Assembly (NCBI GenBank): GCA_023416695.1
Contig: JAEZGY010000092.1
Span: 1 to 64,000 of the forward strand
Source: Bacillota bacterium
Lineage (GTDB): Bacteria; Bacillota; Clostridia; Lachnospirales; Lachnospiraceae
Reading direction: 5' to 3'
DNA: 64,000 bases
Shown here: one piece after another, positions 26,442 through 36,617 of the stretch
Numbering within the stretch: position 1 is the stretch's first letter
Layout: every line of letters starts with the position of its first letter
Notes under the pieces: model-generated
What the model was told of the DNA's origin: nothing
The model's database searches: none
Seen by the model: the letters and a program-made list of their open reading frames with translations, nothing else
Program-made: the position numbers and the translations under genes

Positions 26442-27296
26442 AGTTTCTCCTTCCTTAGTATTTGAGTTAAGATACTGAGTGAATGCTCAATTAATTTTCT
26501 TATCAAACAGTATGTAAAAGAGCAGCTTAGAGTACATACAAATTCTTTTATCTTTTTTGGGTAACTTGATAATAAGAGAATATCCAAATAATTATAATGC
26601 ATATTTTCTTTAGCTTTTACTAAATCTGGCATACGAGCAATATGTGTAATGTCTAATAATTCTTCATTTTAATGTAATATTACCATATTCAAGACGACGA
26701 AGGCATGACTTTAGTAATAGGATTTTGTGTGTAATTAAATAGACGATAGTATACTTCTATTTTAGGAGACTGTGCATTGCTCATAACAAGTATTTAATGT
26801 TTCGTTAGTGCCATACTATAGAGATTTATAGGTGAAATAATATATACAAATAATACACAAATTCGATAATGAGACCACAGAAATAAAACATAGCTGATGA
26901 TATTATATTTATAGAAACAGGAATGGCTAAAGTAAATGTAGAATTTAAATTAGAATAGGTAGTGTAGGTGGGAAATTTACATTATCCATTGTTATCGGGA
27001 CACAAAAAGAACATGTGAAAAGGTTGCTCTTTTAGATGGATGTGTTGTGAAAAGAAATGCTACAATAGATGGTTATCTATGGGTGTATATTCTTAGGACT
27101 ATATGAGGAGCAAAAAGTATTGAATGAAAATATTATGGACCTAATAGACACTTACCAATATATTAGATGAGTAGGCATTTCCATAACAGCCATAGGTTGA
27201 TTAGGATGTATTCCTCAAGTGGAAGATATGTTAATTAGATTGTTAGTGCGATTGAGAGGATAAATCTATTTGAAATAGATGAATGGGAGGATTAGT
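26442..27296. other. Degenerate region upstream of the esterase operon
   Basis: About 850 bp with only short broken frames on both strands. It includes a 65-codon minus frame at 26435-26632 that I cannot assign. At 26848-26870 the sequence AAATAATACACA plus ATTC resembles the shared regulatory motif found at 31904, 39502 and 43676, but about 425 bp from the next start codon. Confidence 0.35.
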
Positions 27297-28907
27297 ATGT
27301 ATACAAAAAAATTGACACAACAGGTTATTAGTAATTTGGATTATCCAGTTGTTAATACTAAGTATGGAAAATTACGTGGAATATGGACCGATAATTGCTT
27401 TATTTTTAGGGGAATAGAATATGCCAAAGCGTCAAGGTTTCACTTGCCAGAGGAGCCAGATGAGTGGGAAGGTATAAAAGTTTCGGTTACTTATGGACCA
27501 GTACCAAATGAAATAAGCACAAGAATACCAGGAGATTCTTTTACAGAACCACATTACTGGTATCCTCAGAGTGAGTTTTGTCAGAACTTAAATATTTGGA
27601 CACCTACAATAGACAATAACAAGAAACTCCCTGTTATGGTATGGATACATGGAGGCGGGCAAGAACATGGTTCTGCTATAGAAATAATGGCTTATGATGG
27701 GGAAGAATTAGCAAAATGGGGAAATGTAGTTGTTGTATCTGTTAATCACAGGCTTAATGTACTCGGTTATCTTGATCTGTCAGGATATAGCGATGAATAT
27801 AAAGATTCTGCATATGTAGGCATGATGGACCTAGTGCAGTCGTTGAAATGGATAAAAGAAAATATTGCAGGATTTGGTGGAGATGCAGATAACGTAATGC
27901 TTTTTGGACAATCTGGTGGTGGTTATAAGATTATAGAATTAATGCAGATGCCTGAAGCGGATGGGTTATATCATAAGGTTGCCGTACATAGTGGTACTGG
28001 GAAAGATACCTTTTTTACACATGAAACAGCAGGCTTAGTTGCTGACGATATTGTTGATTTTTTAGGATTAAAAAAAGATAATATAAAAGATATTGAAAGG
28101 ATTCCTTATTTTAAACTAGCAAAAGCTGTAAATTATGCCTATGACAAGTTTAAAGTGAGAACAGGGGAACGTCTTCAATGGACCCCACCAGTTGATTTTC
28201 AAATGTATTACGGAAATCCACAAATGGAAGGCATAGAATTTCGAAAAGAATCAAAAAAGATTCCAATGCTTGTAGGCAGTATTCTTGGAGAGTTTGCATC
28301 TTCAGCGGAACAAAATAGCGTAGATGGAGATATAGATACTTGGAATGATGAAAAAATCATAAAAAAGCTAATGGAAAGGTATGGAAGTTATACTGATGAG
28401 ATTGTAAGAGAATTTATGAAAGCTTATCCGGATAAAGGGCCAGAATATAGTGCATATGTTGATGTGTTTATGAGAAGACCGCATATAGAATTGTGTAAAA
28501 TGAGAGCAAAGGATTGCGCACCAGTCTACAATTGGATATTTTCCTTGTTAATGCCTTGTTATGGGGGAACTACACCGTGGCATAATGCAGATGAAGCATA
28601 CATATTTCATCATGCAGAATATTTCGAATCTCAGTATATCCCTTTTATATCAGAACGAGTACAAGATCAAATGGCAGGGGCTTGGATAGCGTTTGCGTAT
28701 ACCAATAATCCAAATCACTCAGGTATTCCGTTTTGGGGATCTGTTACAGAAGATTGTATTAGGACAATGATATTTGATTTAAAAACTGAGGTAAGAGAAA
28801 ACCATGATGAAAACCTGATTCGTCTAGTAGAAAAGGCAGGCGCACTTGGGCCCGGAGGGAAAGGGCCTGTAAGAACATATGGGGGCGGACCAAGAATGCA
28901 TATATAA
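27297..28907 (+). CDS. Carboxylesterase type B (paralogue 1)
   Basis: 536 residues, full length for the family. It has no signal peptide. Features are the early GKLRGIWTDNCFIFRGIEYAKA block, the oxyanion hole WIHGGGQEHGS, the nucleophile elbow FGQSGGG with Ser206, and a late TPWHNADE segment carrying the candidate catalytic His. The elbow reads G-Q-S-G-G where most of the family has G-E-S-A-G. It hydrolyses carboxylic esters in the cytoplasm; substrate unknown. ATG 27297 is preferred (GGGAGG 6 nt upstream) over ATG 27279. It heads an operon with the next two genes, with an 11-bp gap to its paralogue. Confidence 0.9.
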   Translation: MYTKKLTQQVISNLDYPVVNTKYGKLRGIWTDNCFIFRGIEYAKASRFHLPEEPDEWEGIKVSVTYGPVPNEISTRIPGDSFTEPHYWYPQSEFCQNLNIWTPTIDNNKKLPVMVWIHGGGQEHGSAIEIMAYDGEELAKWGNVVVVSVNHRLNVLGYLDLSGYSDEYKDSAYVGMMDLVQSLKWIKENIAGFGGDADNVMLFGQSGGGYKIIELMQMPEADGLYHKVAVHSGTGKDTFFTHETAGLVADDIVDFLGLKKDNIKDIERIPYFKLAKAVNYAYDKFKVRTGERLQWTPPVDFQMYYGNPQMEGIEFRKESKKIPMLVGSILGEFASSAEQNSVDGDIDTWNDEKIIKKLMERYGSYTDEIVREFMKAYPDKGPEYSAYVDVFMRRPHIELCKMRAKDCAPVYNWIFSLLMPCYGGTTPWHNADEAYIFHHAEYFESQYIPFISERVQDQMAGAWIAFAYTNNPNHSGIPFWGSVTEDCIRTMIFDLKTEVRENHDENLIRLVEKAGALGPGGKGPVRTYGGGPRMHI

Positions 28908-28918
28908 GGAGGTATGAA

Positions 28919-30508
28919 ATGTATTGTGATAAATTATTCAAGCAGGCAATTGTATCGAGTAATAAACCAATTGTACAAACTACAAAAGGTAAAGTTGCAG
29001 GTATTGAAAAGAATGGCTCATATATATTTAGGGGTGTTAAATATGCGAAAGCTCGTCGCTTTCATATGCCAGAAATAATTGAAAAATGGAATGGCGTAAA
29101 AGCAGCAGTTAGTTATGGATATGTATGCCCAGAAATGATTACACCAGTACCAACAGATGCACTATTTAATCCACACTATTATATGCCACAGGATGAGGAT
29201 TGTCAGTATTTAAATATTTGGACTAAACATATCGAAAAAGATGCAAAAAGACCAGTTATGGTATGGATGCATGGAGGTGGATGGACCAGTGGCTCGAGTG
29301 TAGAGCAGGTTGCTTACGATGGAGAGGAATTGTCAAAGTACGGCGATGTTGTGGTCGTGTCATTTAATCACAGGCACAATTGCCTTGGTGGATTGGATTT
29401 ATCTGATTATGGAGATAATTATGAAATGTCAGCATACTGTAGCCTTGGAGATATAATAATGCTACTAAAGTGGGTTCATGATAATATTTATGCGTTTGGT
29501 GGAGATCCTGACAACGTAATGTTATTTGGCCAGTCAGGAGGTGTTGCAAAAATATTATATGTAATGCAGTGCCCTGAAGCAGATGGACTATATAGTAAGG
29601 TTGCAATAGATAGTGGAGGGATAAAAGAGCAAATTATACCAGAGGGATGGAGCAAGAAAAGTATGGCCAGGAGATTAGCAGCTTTAACAGTTGCAAATCT
29701 TGGGTTAAATAAGAAAACAATAAAAATGATAGAAGATGTTCCTTATTGGGAACTAGCAGATGCGGTAATGAAAGCAGAGGGTGTGCTTAGGAAAGAAAGT
29801 GGTTTATGCCAGCCATATAGATGGGAACCAATTGAAGATGGTAAGTATGTTATTGGTAGTACTTTAAGAAATGGTTTTCGAAGGGAAACTATTAACATTC
29901 CTATGCTGATTGGAAATGTTTTTGGAGAAGCAAATAGCAATATAATCGAGAAAAACTTGATTGCAGATGGAAATAAGAATAAATGGGACTTAGAGTTGGC
30001 GATAAAGTATATCAATGAGAAGTTTGGTAATAAATCAGACCGTATTATTGAAGAATTTAGGAAAGTATACCCAGAGAATAAAGTACAAGATGTGCTTTTT
30101 ATGGATTATGAAGAAAGAAATGGACAGTTAGAATTTGTTAAGCATAGAGTGGAACTAGGAGCAGAAGTTTGGAACTGGTTATTTAAAAAAGAGTCTTCTA
30201 TAAATGGTGGTAGTGTGGCATGGCATTGTTCAGAAATTCCATATATTTTTCATAATACATCATTCATACCATCAGCTTATGATCCAGGTGTAAGTGAAAA
30301 ACTGGAAGAAATTATGTGTACAGCATGGATTACATTTGCAAAAAAAGGTAACCCAAATGATGGGAAAATAGTACCAACATGGGAAAAAGTTTCGGCTGAT
30401 TATATTCCAACAATGATATTCGATAAGGAATGTTCAGTTCGGTTGAATCATGATGAGAAGTTGAGACAAATATTACAAGAGAAGGAGAACGGAAAATGGG
30501 AAAATTAA
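28919..30508 (+). CDS. Carboxylesterase type B (paralogue 2)
   Basis: 529 residues, clearly a tandem duplicate of the preceding gene with the same block order: GKVAGIEKNGSYIFRGVKYAKA, WMHGGGWTSGS, FGQSGGV with nucleophile Ser206, and a VAWHCSEIPY segment with the candidate His. It shares the unusual GQSGG elbow, so the two form one subfamily. Divergence between them is considerable, suggesting different ester substrates. AAGGAGG lies in the 11-bp gap before the ATG. The 3' end overlaps the next gene by 13 bp. Confidence 0.9.
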   Translation: MYCDKLFKQAIVSSNKPIVQTTKGKVAGIEKNGSYIFRGVKYAKARRFHMPEIIEKWNGVKAAVSYGYVCPEMITPVPTDALFNPHYYMPQDEDCQYLNIWTKHIEKDAKRPVMVWMHGGGWTSGSSVEQVAYDGEELSKYGDVVVVSFNHRHNCLGGLDLSDYGDNYEMSAYCSLGDIIMLLKWVHDNIYAFGGDPDNVMLFGQSGGVAKILYVMQCPEADGLYSKVAIDSGGIKEQIIPEGWSKKSMARRLAALTVANLGLNKKTIKMIEDVPYWELADAVMKAEGVLRKESGLCQPYRWEPIEDGKYVIGSTLRNGFRRETINIPMLIGNVFGEANSNIIEKNLIADGNKNKWDLELAIKYINEKFGNKSDRIIEEFRKVYPENKVQDVLFMDYEERNGQLEFVKHRVELGAEVWNWLFKKESSINGGSVAWHCSEIPYIFHNTSFIPSAYDPGVSEKLEEIMCTAWITFAKKGNPNDGKIVPTWEKVSADYIPTMIFDKECSVRLNHDEKLRQILQEKENGKWEN

Positions 30509-31815
30509 AAGCAGGAGCAGGAAAAGCGTGTATAACACCGCCTAAAACAATGTATCCAGCATTATCGTTTCTGCCCATCGAATTCAATGGAGTGTATAAG
30601 GATTTGTATGTAAGAGCGCTTATCTTAGATAATGGAGAAAAAAGGGTTGCTATGATTACGTATGATGCAGCAGATATGAGTAGGACAGAGGATATTTACA
30701 GAGCCTTAGAAAAATCGTATGGTTTAAAAAGGGAGAATATAAATTTTGCAGCAACTCATTCACATGAAGCACCAAGTTTTGCTTATGAACATGAAGGTAT
30801 AAAAGATGACCCAGAAAAATTAAAATGGGTAATGGAATATGGCAATCTGGTTATTAAACAGACATTATATGCAGTAGGTCAGGCTATAGAAAAAATCCAA
30901 CCTGCAAGAATTGGGTTTAAAACAGGAAATAGTTATATAAATGTTTGCAGAGATGAACAGTTTGAGGATGGACATTGGGGACAAGGGATGGATTTTGAAG
31001 GTCCTTGTGATCATACACTTTCTATACTTCAGATAATAAATCAGAAAGATAAAATAATTGCTTCATTATTAAATTTCGGTGTGCATGGAACCTGCTGCTT
31101 TCTAAAAAGGGACAAGGAAAATACGAAATACTTAATGGCAGGTGATTTGCCAGGAATGGTAAGTGAATACCTTGAAGAAAGATATAAGGAAGATGGTTCA
31201 ATTTTTTTATGGTGTAGTGGTGCGGCAGGTAATGTAAATCCAATCATCTTTTCCTCGTATACTAAGTACAATCACGACAAGACAGTATCTTTTATAGACA
31301 CTGGTTATGAAGCGTGGGATTATTGTGAAGCTCTTGCTCAAAGGCATAGTGTTGATGCATTAAAAATAATGTCGAGGATGATTGATTATACAGATGAATT
31401 AGAGGTAAAATCAGTTGAACGTAACGTTATTCTTCCTGGACAAAAACTTGTTAAGGCAGATGGAACGGCAGGTATGATATTGCCAGGGGAGCATTCAATA
31501 AAGCTAAGAATTGAAGATGGAGAAAGTCAAGTACTGCATCTTAAACTTACAACTATCAATGATGTGGCTTTTCTATCGATGAATGCAGAACTTGTTGCAG
31601 AAATAGGACTGAGGTTAAAAGAAAAAGTTCCATTTAAAAAATTTGTGATAGTAACACATGCAGGTGAGCGTATAGGGTATCTTCCAGATAAATTAGGATA
31701 TGATAGAAGAACGTTTGCTTTCTTTACATCAAAGATAAAGGATGGTTGTACAGAAGAAAAAATTACGCCAGTTATACTTGATATGTGTAATGAAATTATA
31801 GGAAATAACGTCTAG
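30496..31815 (+). CDS. Neutral/alkaline ceramidase-like hydrolase
   Basis: 439 residues. The N-terminus LKAGAGKACITPPK, then DLYVRALILDNGEKRVAMITYD and INFAATHSHEAPSF, are the hallmark order of the neutral/alkaline non-lysosomal ceramidase family, where the THSH and later NFGVHGTC histidines bind zinc. It has no signal peptide and is shorter than true secreted ceramidases (about 650 residues), lacking the C-terminal Ig-like domain. It may therefore hydrolyse an amide or ester other than ceramide. Translationally coupled to the carboxylesterases. Confidence 0.8.
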   Translation: MGKLKAGAGKACITPPKTMYPALSFLPIEFNGVYKDLYVRALILDNGEKRVAMITYDAADMSRTEDIYRALEKSYGLKRENINFAATHSHEAPSFAYEHEGIKDDPEKLKWVMEYGNLVIKQTLYAVGQAIEKIQPARIGFKTGNSYINVCRDEQFEDGHWGQGMDFEGPCDHTLSILQIINQKDKIIASLLNFGVHGTCCFLKRDKENTKYLMAGDLPGMVSEYLEERYKEDGSIFLWCSGAAGNVNPIIFSSYTKYNHDKTVSFIDTGYEAWDYCEALAQRHSVDALKIMSRMIDYTDELEVKSVERNVILPGQKLVKADGTAGMILPGEHSIKLRIEDGESQVLHLKLTTINDVAFLSMNAELVAEIGLRLKEKVPFKKFVIVTHAGERIGYLPDKLGYDRRTFAFFTSKIKDGCTEEKITPVILDMCNEIIGNNV

Positions 31816-31903
31816 GAATTAATGTTTATGTATGATTGAGGTGAAATATCACAAAAGTATTAATATAAAATTACATACAGTTAATGGTAAAAAAAACATC
31901 TTG

Positions 31904-31928
31904 AAATAATGCACATTATCTTGAAATC
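31904..31928 (+). promoter_or_regulatory. Shared regulatory motif, copy 1 (ABC transporter operon)
   Basis: AAATAATGCACATTATC then TTGAAATC. Copies lie at 39502-39526 and 43676-43700. The second half overlaps a possible -35 TTGAAA (31921-31926) with TATCCT 17 nt later, the position expected for an activator site. Distance to the start codon is about 107 nt. Confidence 0.6.
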
Positions 31929-32034
31929 TAGCAATTAACTCTGTATCCTCCATGTGATACTATATGCTCATGGAGGACAGTTTAATACTACTCACGATAA
32001 TCCTATAAAAGAGAGAAAAGAAAGGGTGGAAGAA

Positions 32035-33669
32035 ATGAAAAAGTTAAACAGACTACTAGCAATTGGCCTAATAATTACAATGTGTGTGGGAATGTTCACA
32101 GGCTGCAGTAGCAACAATTCTAAAGGCAATGAAGGAATAGCAACGGCAGGAACAGCAACGGCAGGAACAGATGGTGGAAATTCAGCAGATTCTATCACAA
32201 TTGGTGTAAACAGCAATTGGAATGATATTTCGCCATTTGGTACAATGAGCTCAACAAGAACAACAGTTATGTACAATTTCTATGAATTTATGGCTGTAAG
32301 AAAAGATTTTGGTGCAGAACTAGGAGACATGGAGCTTGAGTGCGCAAAATCTGTTACTAAGGTAGATGACTTGACTTATGAAATAGAGATGTACGACTAT
32401 ATCAAAGACTCTGCTGGAAATGCTATAACAGCAGCTGATTATGCATGGTCAGCTATGACAATGAAACAAGGTGGAAATTATGAAAAATTAACTTCTTATT
32501 TAGAAAATGTAAAAGCTATTGATGATTACAAGGTAGAAATTAAACTTTCAGACAATCCATTAGGAACAATAGAATATGTTTTGAATATTGTACCAGTTAT
32601 TTCAAAAGCTGCATACGAAGCAAGTGGTGATGGAATGACAATAAAACCAATCACAACTGCACCATATATTGTTGATGAGATGGTTCCTGGATCAAGTCTT
32701 ACACTTGTGAAAAATGAGAAGTACTGGCAGACAGATGATGGGGCGAAGAGCGCGTTAGCAAAACAGAATGTAGGTAAGATTATATATAAAGTTGTAACAG
32801 AAGCTTCTCAAATGGCAACCGCATTACAGACTGGTGATGTAGATTTAGCTCACTATATGGATACAACAGCAATTGATGCTTTCTATGCAAATGAGACAGC
32901 TACGACTGGTTATATAGTTGAAAAGCTTAATAGTAATATGATGTTTACATTGCTACCAAATATGTCAGATCAAAGTGTGGTTTCACAGAGCAAGGAATTA
33001 AGAGAAGCAATTTATTATGCTATCGATGCAAATGCATGTGTTAAGGCTGCGTGTGGTGGTTATGGAAGTATATTATCAGCAATGGCTAATCCACTTTCTG
33101 CAGACTTTGATGCATCTTGGGAAGGCAGAGATTACTACGCTTATAATGTAGATACAGCAAAAGATAAGTTAAAAGAGTCTGGAGTAGATCTTTCGGGGAA
33201 AACACTTAAAATTTTGACAATGCCAGCATTTAATCTTGATAAAGTAGCTCAAGTAATTCAGGCAGAATTGGAAGATATTGGTATTCGCGCAGAGATTGTA
33301 TCCGTAGAAGATGCGTTATATCAAACATATAAACTAGATCCTACTCAATTTGATTTGATTCTTGATATCAAAGGAACAGATGACTTCTGTACATTTCCAT
33401 GGAGCTTACTGTTTGATAACAGAAGCTTTGATGGGGTGACAGCTAACTTTATTTCAGATGCTGATTTACAGACAAAACTTGAAGCAGCTTTGAGTACAAA
33501 TACGCATAGTCAGGAGACTGTTAAAGCATTTGAACAGGCCCTTGAGGATAATGCATATTGTTATGGACTTTATACTATGAGTCAGTATGTTGTGGCAAAA
33601 GACGATAAGATCAGTAAATTTGATTATTTTGCGGGATCTTATATATTGCCAGGATGTTGTGAGTATTAA
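32035..33669 (+). CDS. Oligopeptide-type ABC transporter substrate-binding lipoprotein
   Basis: 544 residues, SBP family 5 (OppA/DppA-like). Signal peptide with lipobox MFTGC (Cys about residue 24), a short Thr/Ala-rich repeat (ATAGTATAGT), then the binding fold with the recognisable SITIGVNSNWNDISPFG start and a ..KDVKFS-like middle. The family imports peptides, nickel, sugars or opines, so the ligand cannot be called. I start at ATG 32035 (GGGTGG upstream) rather than 31954. First gene of a complete transporter operon (permeases and ATPases follow). Confidence 0.9.
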   Translation: MKKLNRLLAIGLIITMCVGMFTGCSSNNSKGNEGIATAGTATAGTDGGNSADSITIGVNSNWNDISPFGTMSSTRTTVMYNFYEFMAVRKDFGAELGDMELECAKSVTKVDDLTYEIEMYDYIKDSAGNAITAADYAWSAMTMKQGGNYEKLTSYLENVKAIDDYKVEIKLSDNPLGTIEYVLNIVPVISKAAYEASGDGMTIKPITTAPYIVDEMVPGSSLTLVKNEKYWQTDDGAKSALAKQNVGKIIYKVVTEASQMATALQTGDVDLAHYMDTTAIDAFYANETATTGYIVEKLNSNMMFTLLPNMSDQSVVSQSKELREAIYYAIDANACVKAACGGYGSILSAMANPLSADFDASWEGRDYYAYNVDTAKDKLKESGVDLSGKTLKILTMPAFNLDKVAQVIQAELEDIGIRAEIVSVEDALYQTYKLDPTQFDLILDIKGTDDFCTFPWSLLFDNRSFDGVTANFISDADLQTKLEAALSTNTHSQETVKAFEQALEDNAYCYGLYTMSQYVVAKDDKISKFDYFAGSYILPGCCEY

Positions 33670-33746
33670 AACTTATAATTAAAAGCTGCAAGGTCCATAA
33701 CTGATAAATATAATAGTTATGCTATAAAACGATGATAACAAAATCA

Positions 33747-33780
33747 TATGTGCCGTACAAGAATTTGTACGGCACATATA
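33747..33780 (+). promoter_or_regulatory. Intercistronic hairpin between binding protein and permease
   Basis: ATATGTGCCGTACAA pairs perfectly with TTGTACGGCACATAT (15 bp, short loop GAAT). There is no T run, so it is probably an mRNA-stabilising or processing structure that keeps the binding protein in excess over the permeases. Confidence 0.65.
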
Positions 33781-33800
33781 CTAAAAAGAGAGAGAAGAAT

Positions 33801-34757
33801 ATGGGCAGATATATTATTAAAAGGTTATTATGGATGATACCAATTTTGTTCGCAGTTGCAATCATGGTGTTTACATTAATGTATTTTGTTCCAGGTGATA
33901 CAGCGCAAATTGTTTTAGGAAGTTCTGCTACACCTGAGCAGTTGGAAAATTATCGTGAGGTTCATCATTTAAATGATCCATACATAGTAAGGCTCGGATC
34001 ATATCTGGGAAGTATTTTACATGGTGATTTTGGAACATCTTATATTTATAGCACTTCTGTAACATCAGATTTATTATCAAGATTGCCAAGGACGCTGGTT
34101 ATTGCATTAGGAACCGTTATTATTGGTATCGTGGTTGGTGTTCCATTTGGAATTTGGGCCGCAATAAAGCAAAATTCTATAGCAGATAGATTGATACTTG
34201 TGATATCTTTGATTGGTGCATCTATGCCTTCTTTTTGGCTGGGACTAATGCTTGTAATACTATTTTCTCTGAAGTTAGGTTGGCTTCCACCATTTGGAAT
34301 TGGAGGGGCACAGTATTATGTTTTACCTATAATCGCCAATGGGGTAGCAGGATTTGCTAGTAATGCAAGATTGGCAAGATCAAGTATGCTTGAAATAGTG
34401 CGCTCCGATTATGTAACGACAGCAAGGGCAAAAGGGGTAGCAGAATTTAAAGTAATAATGGAGCATGCATTGCCAAATGCATTGATACCGATAATTACAT
34501 CAGCGGGTTCTTGCTTTGGTTATATGATTGGTGGAACAATGATTATTGAAAGCGTTTTTTCTATTCCGGGTATAGGAATGTATATGACAAGCGCAATATC
34601 TAATCGTGATTATACAGCCGTGCAAGGTTCAGTAATATTTATAGCTGCTTTGTTTAGTTTGGCAATGCTGCTAGTAGATATTATATATGCATTTATTGAC
34701 CCTAGAATTAAATCACAGTATGAGGGAAGGAAGAGGAAAAGGCATGAGCACAGCTAA
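33801..34757 (+). CDS. Oligopeptide-type ABC permease (OppB/DppB-like)
   Basis: 318 residues with six membrane segments. The start MGRYIIKRLLWMIPILFAVAIMVF is typical of OppB proteins, and the EAA loop for ATPase contact is near ...DYVTTARAKGVAEFKVIMEHALPNALIP. ATG 33801 chosen (AGAGAGAAG upstream). The 3' end overlaps the next gene's start by 14 bp. Confidence 0.92.
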   Translation: MGRYIIKRLLWMIPILFAVAIMVFTLMYFVPGDTAQIVLGSSATPEQLENYREVHHLNDPYIVRLGSYLGSILHGDFGTSYIYSTSVTSDLLSRLPRTLVIALGTVIIGIVVGVPFGIWAAIKQNSIADRLILVISLIGASMPSFWLGLMLVILFSLKLGWLPPFGIGGAQYYVLPIIANGVAGFASNARLARSSMLEIVRSDYVTTARAKGVAEFKVIMEHALPNALIPIITSAGSCFGYMIGGTMIIESVFSIPGIGMYMTSAISNRDYTAVQGSVIFIAALFSLAMLLVDIIYAFIDPRIKSQYEGRKRKRHEHS

Positions 34758-35610
34758 GAAAATAAAGAAAAATACTGCAGCAAAAGCAACATTCCTTCGT
34801 TTGATTAAAGATCCGATGGCCATTTTTGGATTATCATTAGTAATTATATTGTGTTTTGGAGCCATTTTTGCTCCAATTTTCTCAAAGTATTCACCCACAT
34901 CAATAGATATGAATTCAACATTTTCAGCACCTTCATGGGCCCATATTGCAGGAACCGATGATTTGGGAAGAGATATATTTATAAGACTTTTGTATGGTAG
35001 TAGATATTCCATTTTATTAGGAGTTCTCTCAACTGCATTAGCGCTTTTGTTTGGTGTTATTATAGGTGCTATATCAGGATACTTTGGGGGACAGATTGAT
35101 AACATAATTATGAGAATTCTGGATGTTATTCAATCTATGCCAGGACTGTTGTTTGCAATCGTTATTTCAGCGGTATTAGGTGCAGGTTTTTACCAAACAA
35201 TTATTGCAATTTGTGTTGCAGGTATACCAGGAATGGCACGTATGATGAGAGCTAATATTTTATCCGTACGTGGTAATGAGTACATTGAAGCGGCAAAATC
35301 TATTAAATGTTCGAATGTTAGAATAATTATGAAACATGTTATCCCAAATGCATTGTCACCAATGATTGTAACAACAGCCAATCAGATTTCATCTAATATT
35401 CTTATGGCAACTGGTTTGAGTTATATTGGGCTGGGTGTTCAGCCCCCTACTCCTGAGTGGGGAGCTATGCTGACGGCAGGCAGAAATTATATAACTACAG
35501 CGCCACATATGGTGTTGTTCCCAGGTATCTTTATATGTTTATTTACAATGGGATTCAACTTATTCGGAGATGCACTTCGTGATGCTCTTGATCCTACACT
35601 AAAGAAATAA
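34744..35610 (+). CDS. Oligopeptide-type ABC permease (OppC/DppC-like)
   Basis: 288 residues. A basic N-terminus, the first membrane helix, the conserved HIAGTDDLGRDIFIRLLYGSR block (diagnostic for OppC), and an EAA loop in EAAKSIKCSNVRIIMKHVIPNALSPM. ATG 34744 has GAGGAAAAGG just upstream, inside the end of the OppB-like gene. Followed closely by the two ATPases. Confidence 0.92.
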   Translation: MSTAKKIKKNTAAKATFLRLIKDPMAIFGLSLVIILCFGAIFAPIFSKYSPTSIDMNSTFSAPSWAHIAGTDDLGRDIFIRLLYGSRYSILLGVLSTALALLFGVIIGAISGYFGGQIDNIIMRILDVIQSMPGLLFAIVISAVLGAGFYQTIIAICVAGIPGMARMMRANILSVRGNEYIEAAKSIKCSNVRIIMKHVIPNALSPMIVTTANQISSNILMATGLSYIGLGVQPPTPEWGAMLTAGRNYITTAPHMVLFPGIFICLFTMGFNLFGDALRDALDPTLKK

Positions 35611-35624
35611 AAGGAGGTAAAAAA

Positions 35625-36617
35625 GTGATTGATAAAGACAATTATTTAGAAGTAAAAAATCTTACAGTTGAATATACCTCCGAAGGGAAAATAGTAAATG
35701 CTGTAAACGGTGTTTCATTTAATTTAAAGAGAGGAAGAACACTAGGGCTTGTAGGAGAAACAGGTGCTGGTAAGACATCTATTGCAAAAGCAATTCTCAG
35801 AATTCTGCCAGAACCAGGTGGCAAAATTACAGAAGGAGAAGTCTATTTAAATGGTAAAGATATTCTCAAATTAAAAGAAAAAGAAATGCGTAAACTTCGT
35901 GGTAGAGAGATTTCTATGATTTTTCAGGACCCTATGACGTCATTAAATCCTGTAAAAAGAGTCTTGGATCAGATTAGTGAGGTTATAAAAACACATAACA
36001 AAAATATGAGCAACGCAGAAGCAACAGCAGAAGCTATAAGGATGTTGGCTAAAGTAGGTATCGCTGAGAATAGGACGAGAGAATATCCACACCAATTTTC
36101 AGGAGGAATGAAACAAAGAGTAGTTATAGCAATGGCATTAGCATGTAATCCGGGTTTACTTTTAGCTGATGAACCAACTACAGCATTAGATGTTACTATC
36201 CAGGCACAAGTCTTAGAGATGATAAATAAACTAAAACAGGATTATAATACAGCCATGATTATGATTACACATGATTTAGGTGTGGTGGCAGAAGTGTGTG
36301 ATGATGTAGCTGTTATATATGCTGGAGAAGTAATAGAATATGGTTCGAAGGAAGACGTATTTGATTATCCAACTCATCCTTATACAAAAGGACTTTTCAG
36401 TGCAATACCGGACTTGTATTCTCATGTTAAGAGGTTGTCCCCTATAGATGGGATGCCACCAGATCCATCAGATTTACCTAATGGGTGTAATTTTAGCCCA
36501 AGGTGTCCATATGCAACAAATGATTGTAAGAAGATAGAGATACCATTAACTACAATATCAGATGGACATGTGTGTCGTTGTTGTAATTTGGACAAAGTTT
36601 ATGGAGGTGAAAAATAA
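35625..36617 (+). CDS. Oligopeptide-type ABC ATP-binding protein (OppD/DppD-like)
   Basis: 330 residues with a GTG start (AAAGGAGG, 6-7 nt spacing). Walker A GETGAGKTS, Q-loop IFQDPMTSLNP, signature QFSGGMKQR, Walker B LLLADEPTTALD, H-loop MITHDLG. The C-terminal Cys-rich NGCNFSPRCPYATNDC is the oligo_HPY extension of this subfamily. Cytoplasmic, energises the two permeases. Confidence 0.93.
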   Translation: MIDKDNYLEVKNLTVEYTSEGKIVNAVNGVSFNLKRGRTLGLVGETGAGKTSIAKAILRILPEPGGKITEGEVYLNGKDILKLKEKEMRKLRGREISMIFQDPMTSLNPVKRVLDQISEVIKTHNKNMSNAEATAEAIRMLAKVGIAENRTREYPHQFSGGMKQRVVIAMALACNPGLLLADEPTTALDVTIQAQVLEMINKLKQDYNTAMIMITHDLGVVAEVCDDVAVIYAGEVIEYGSKEDVFDYPTHPYTKGLFSAIPDLYSHVKRLSPIDGMPPDPSDLPNGCNFSPRCPYATNDCKKIEIPLTTISDGHVCRCCNLDKVYGGEK

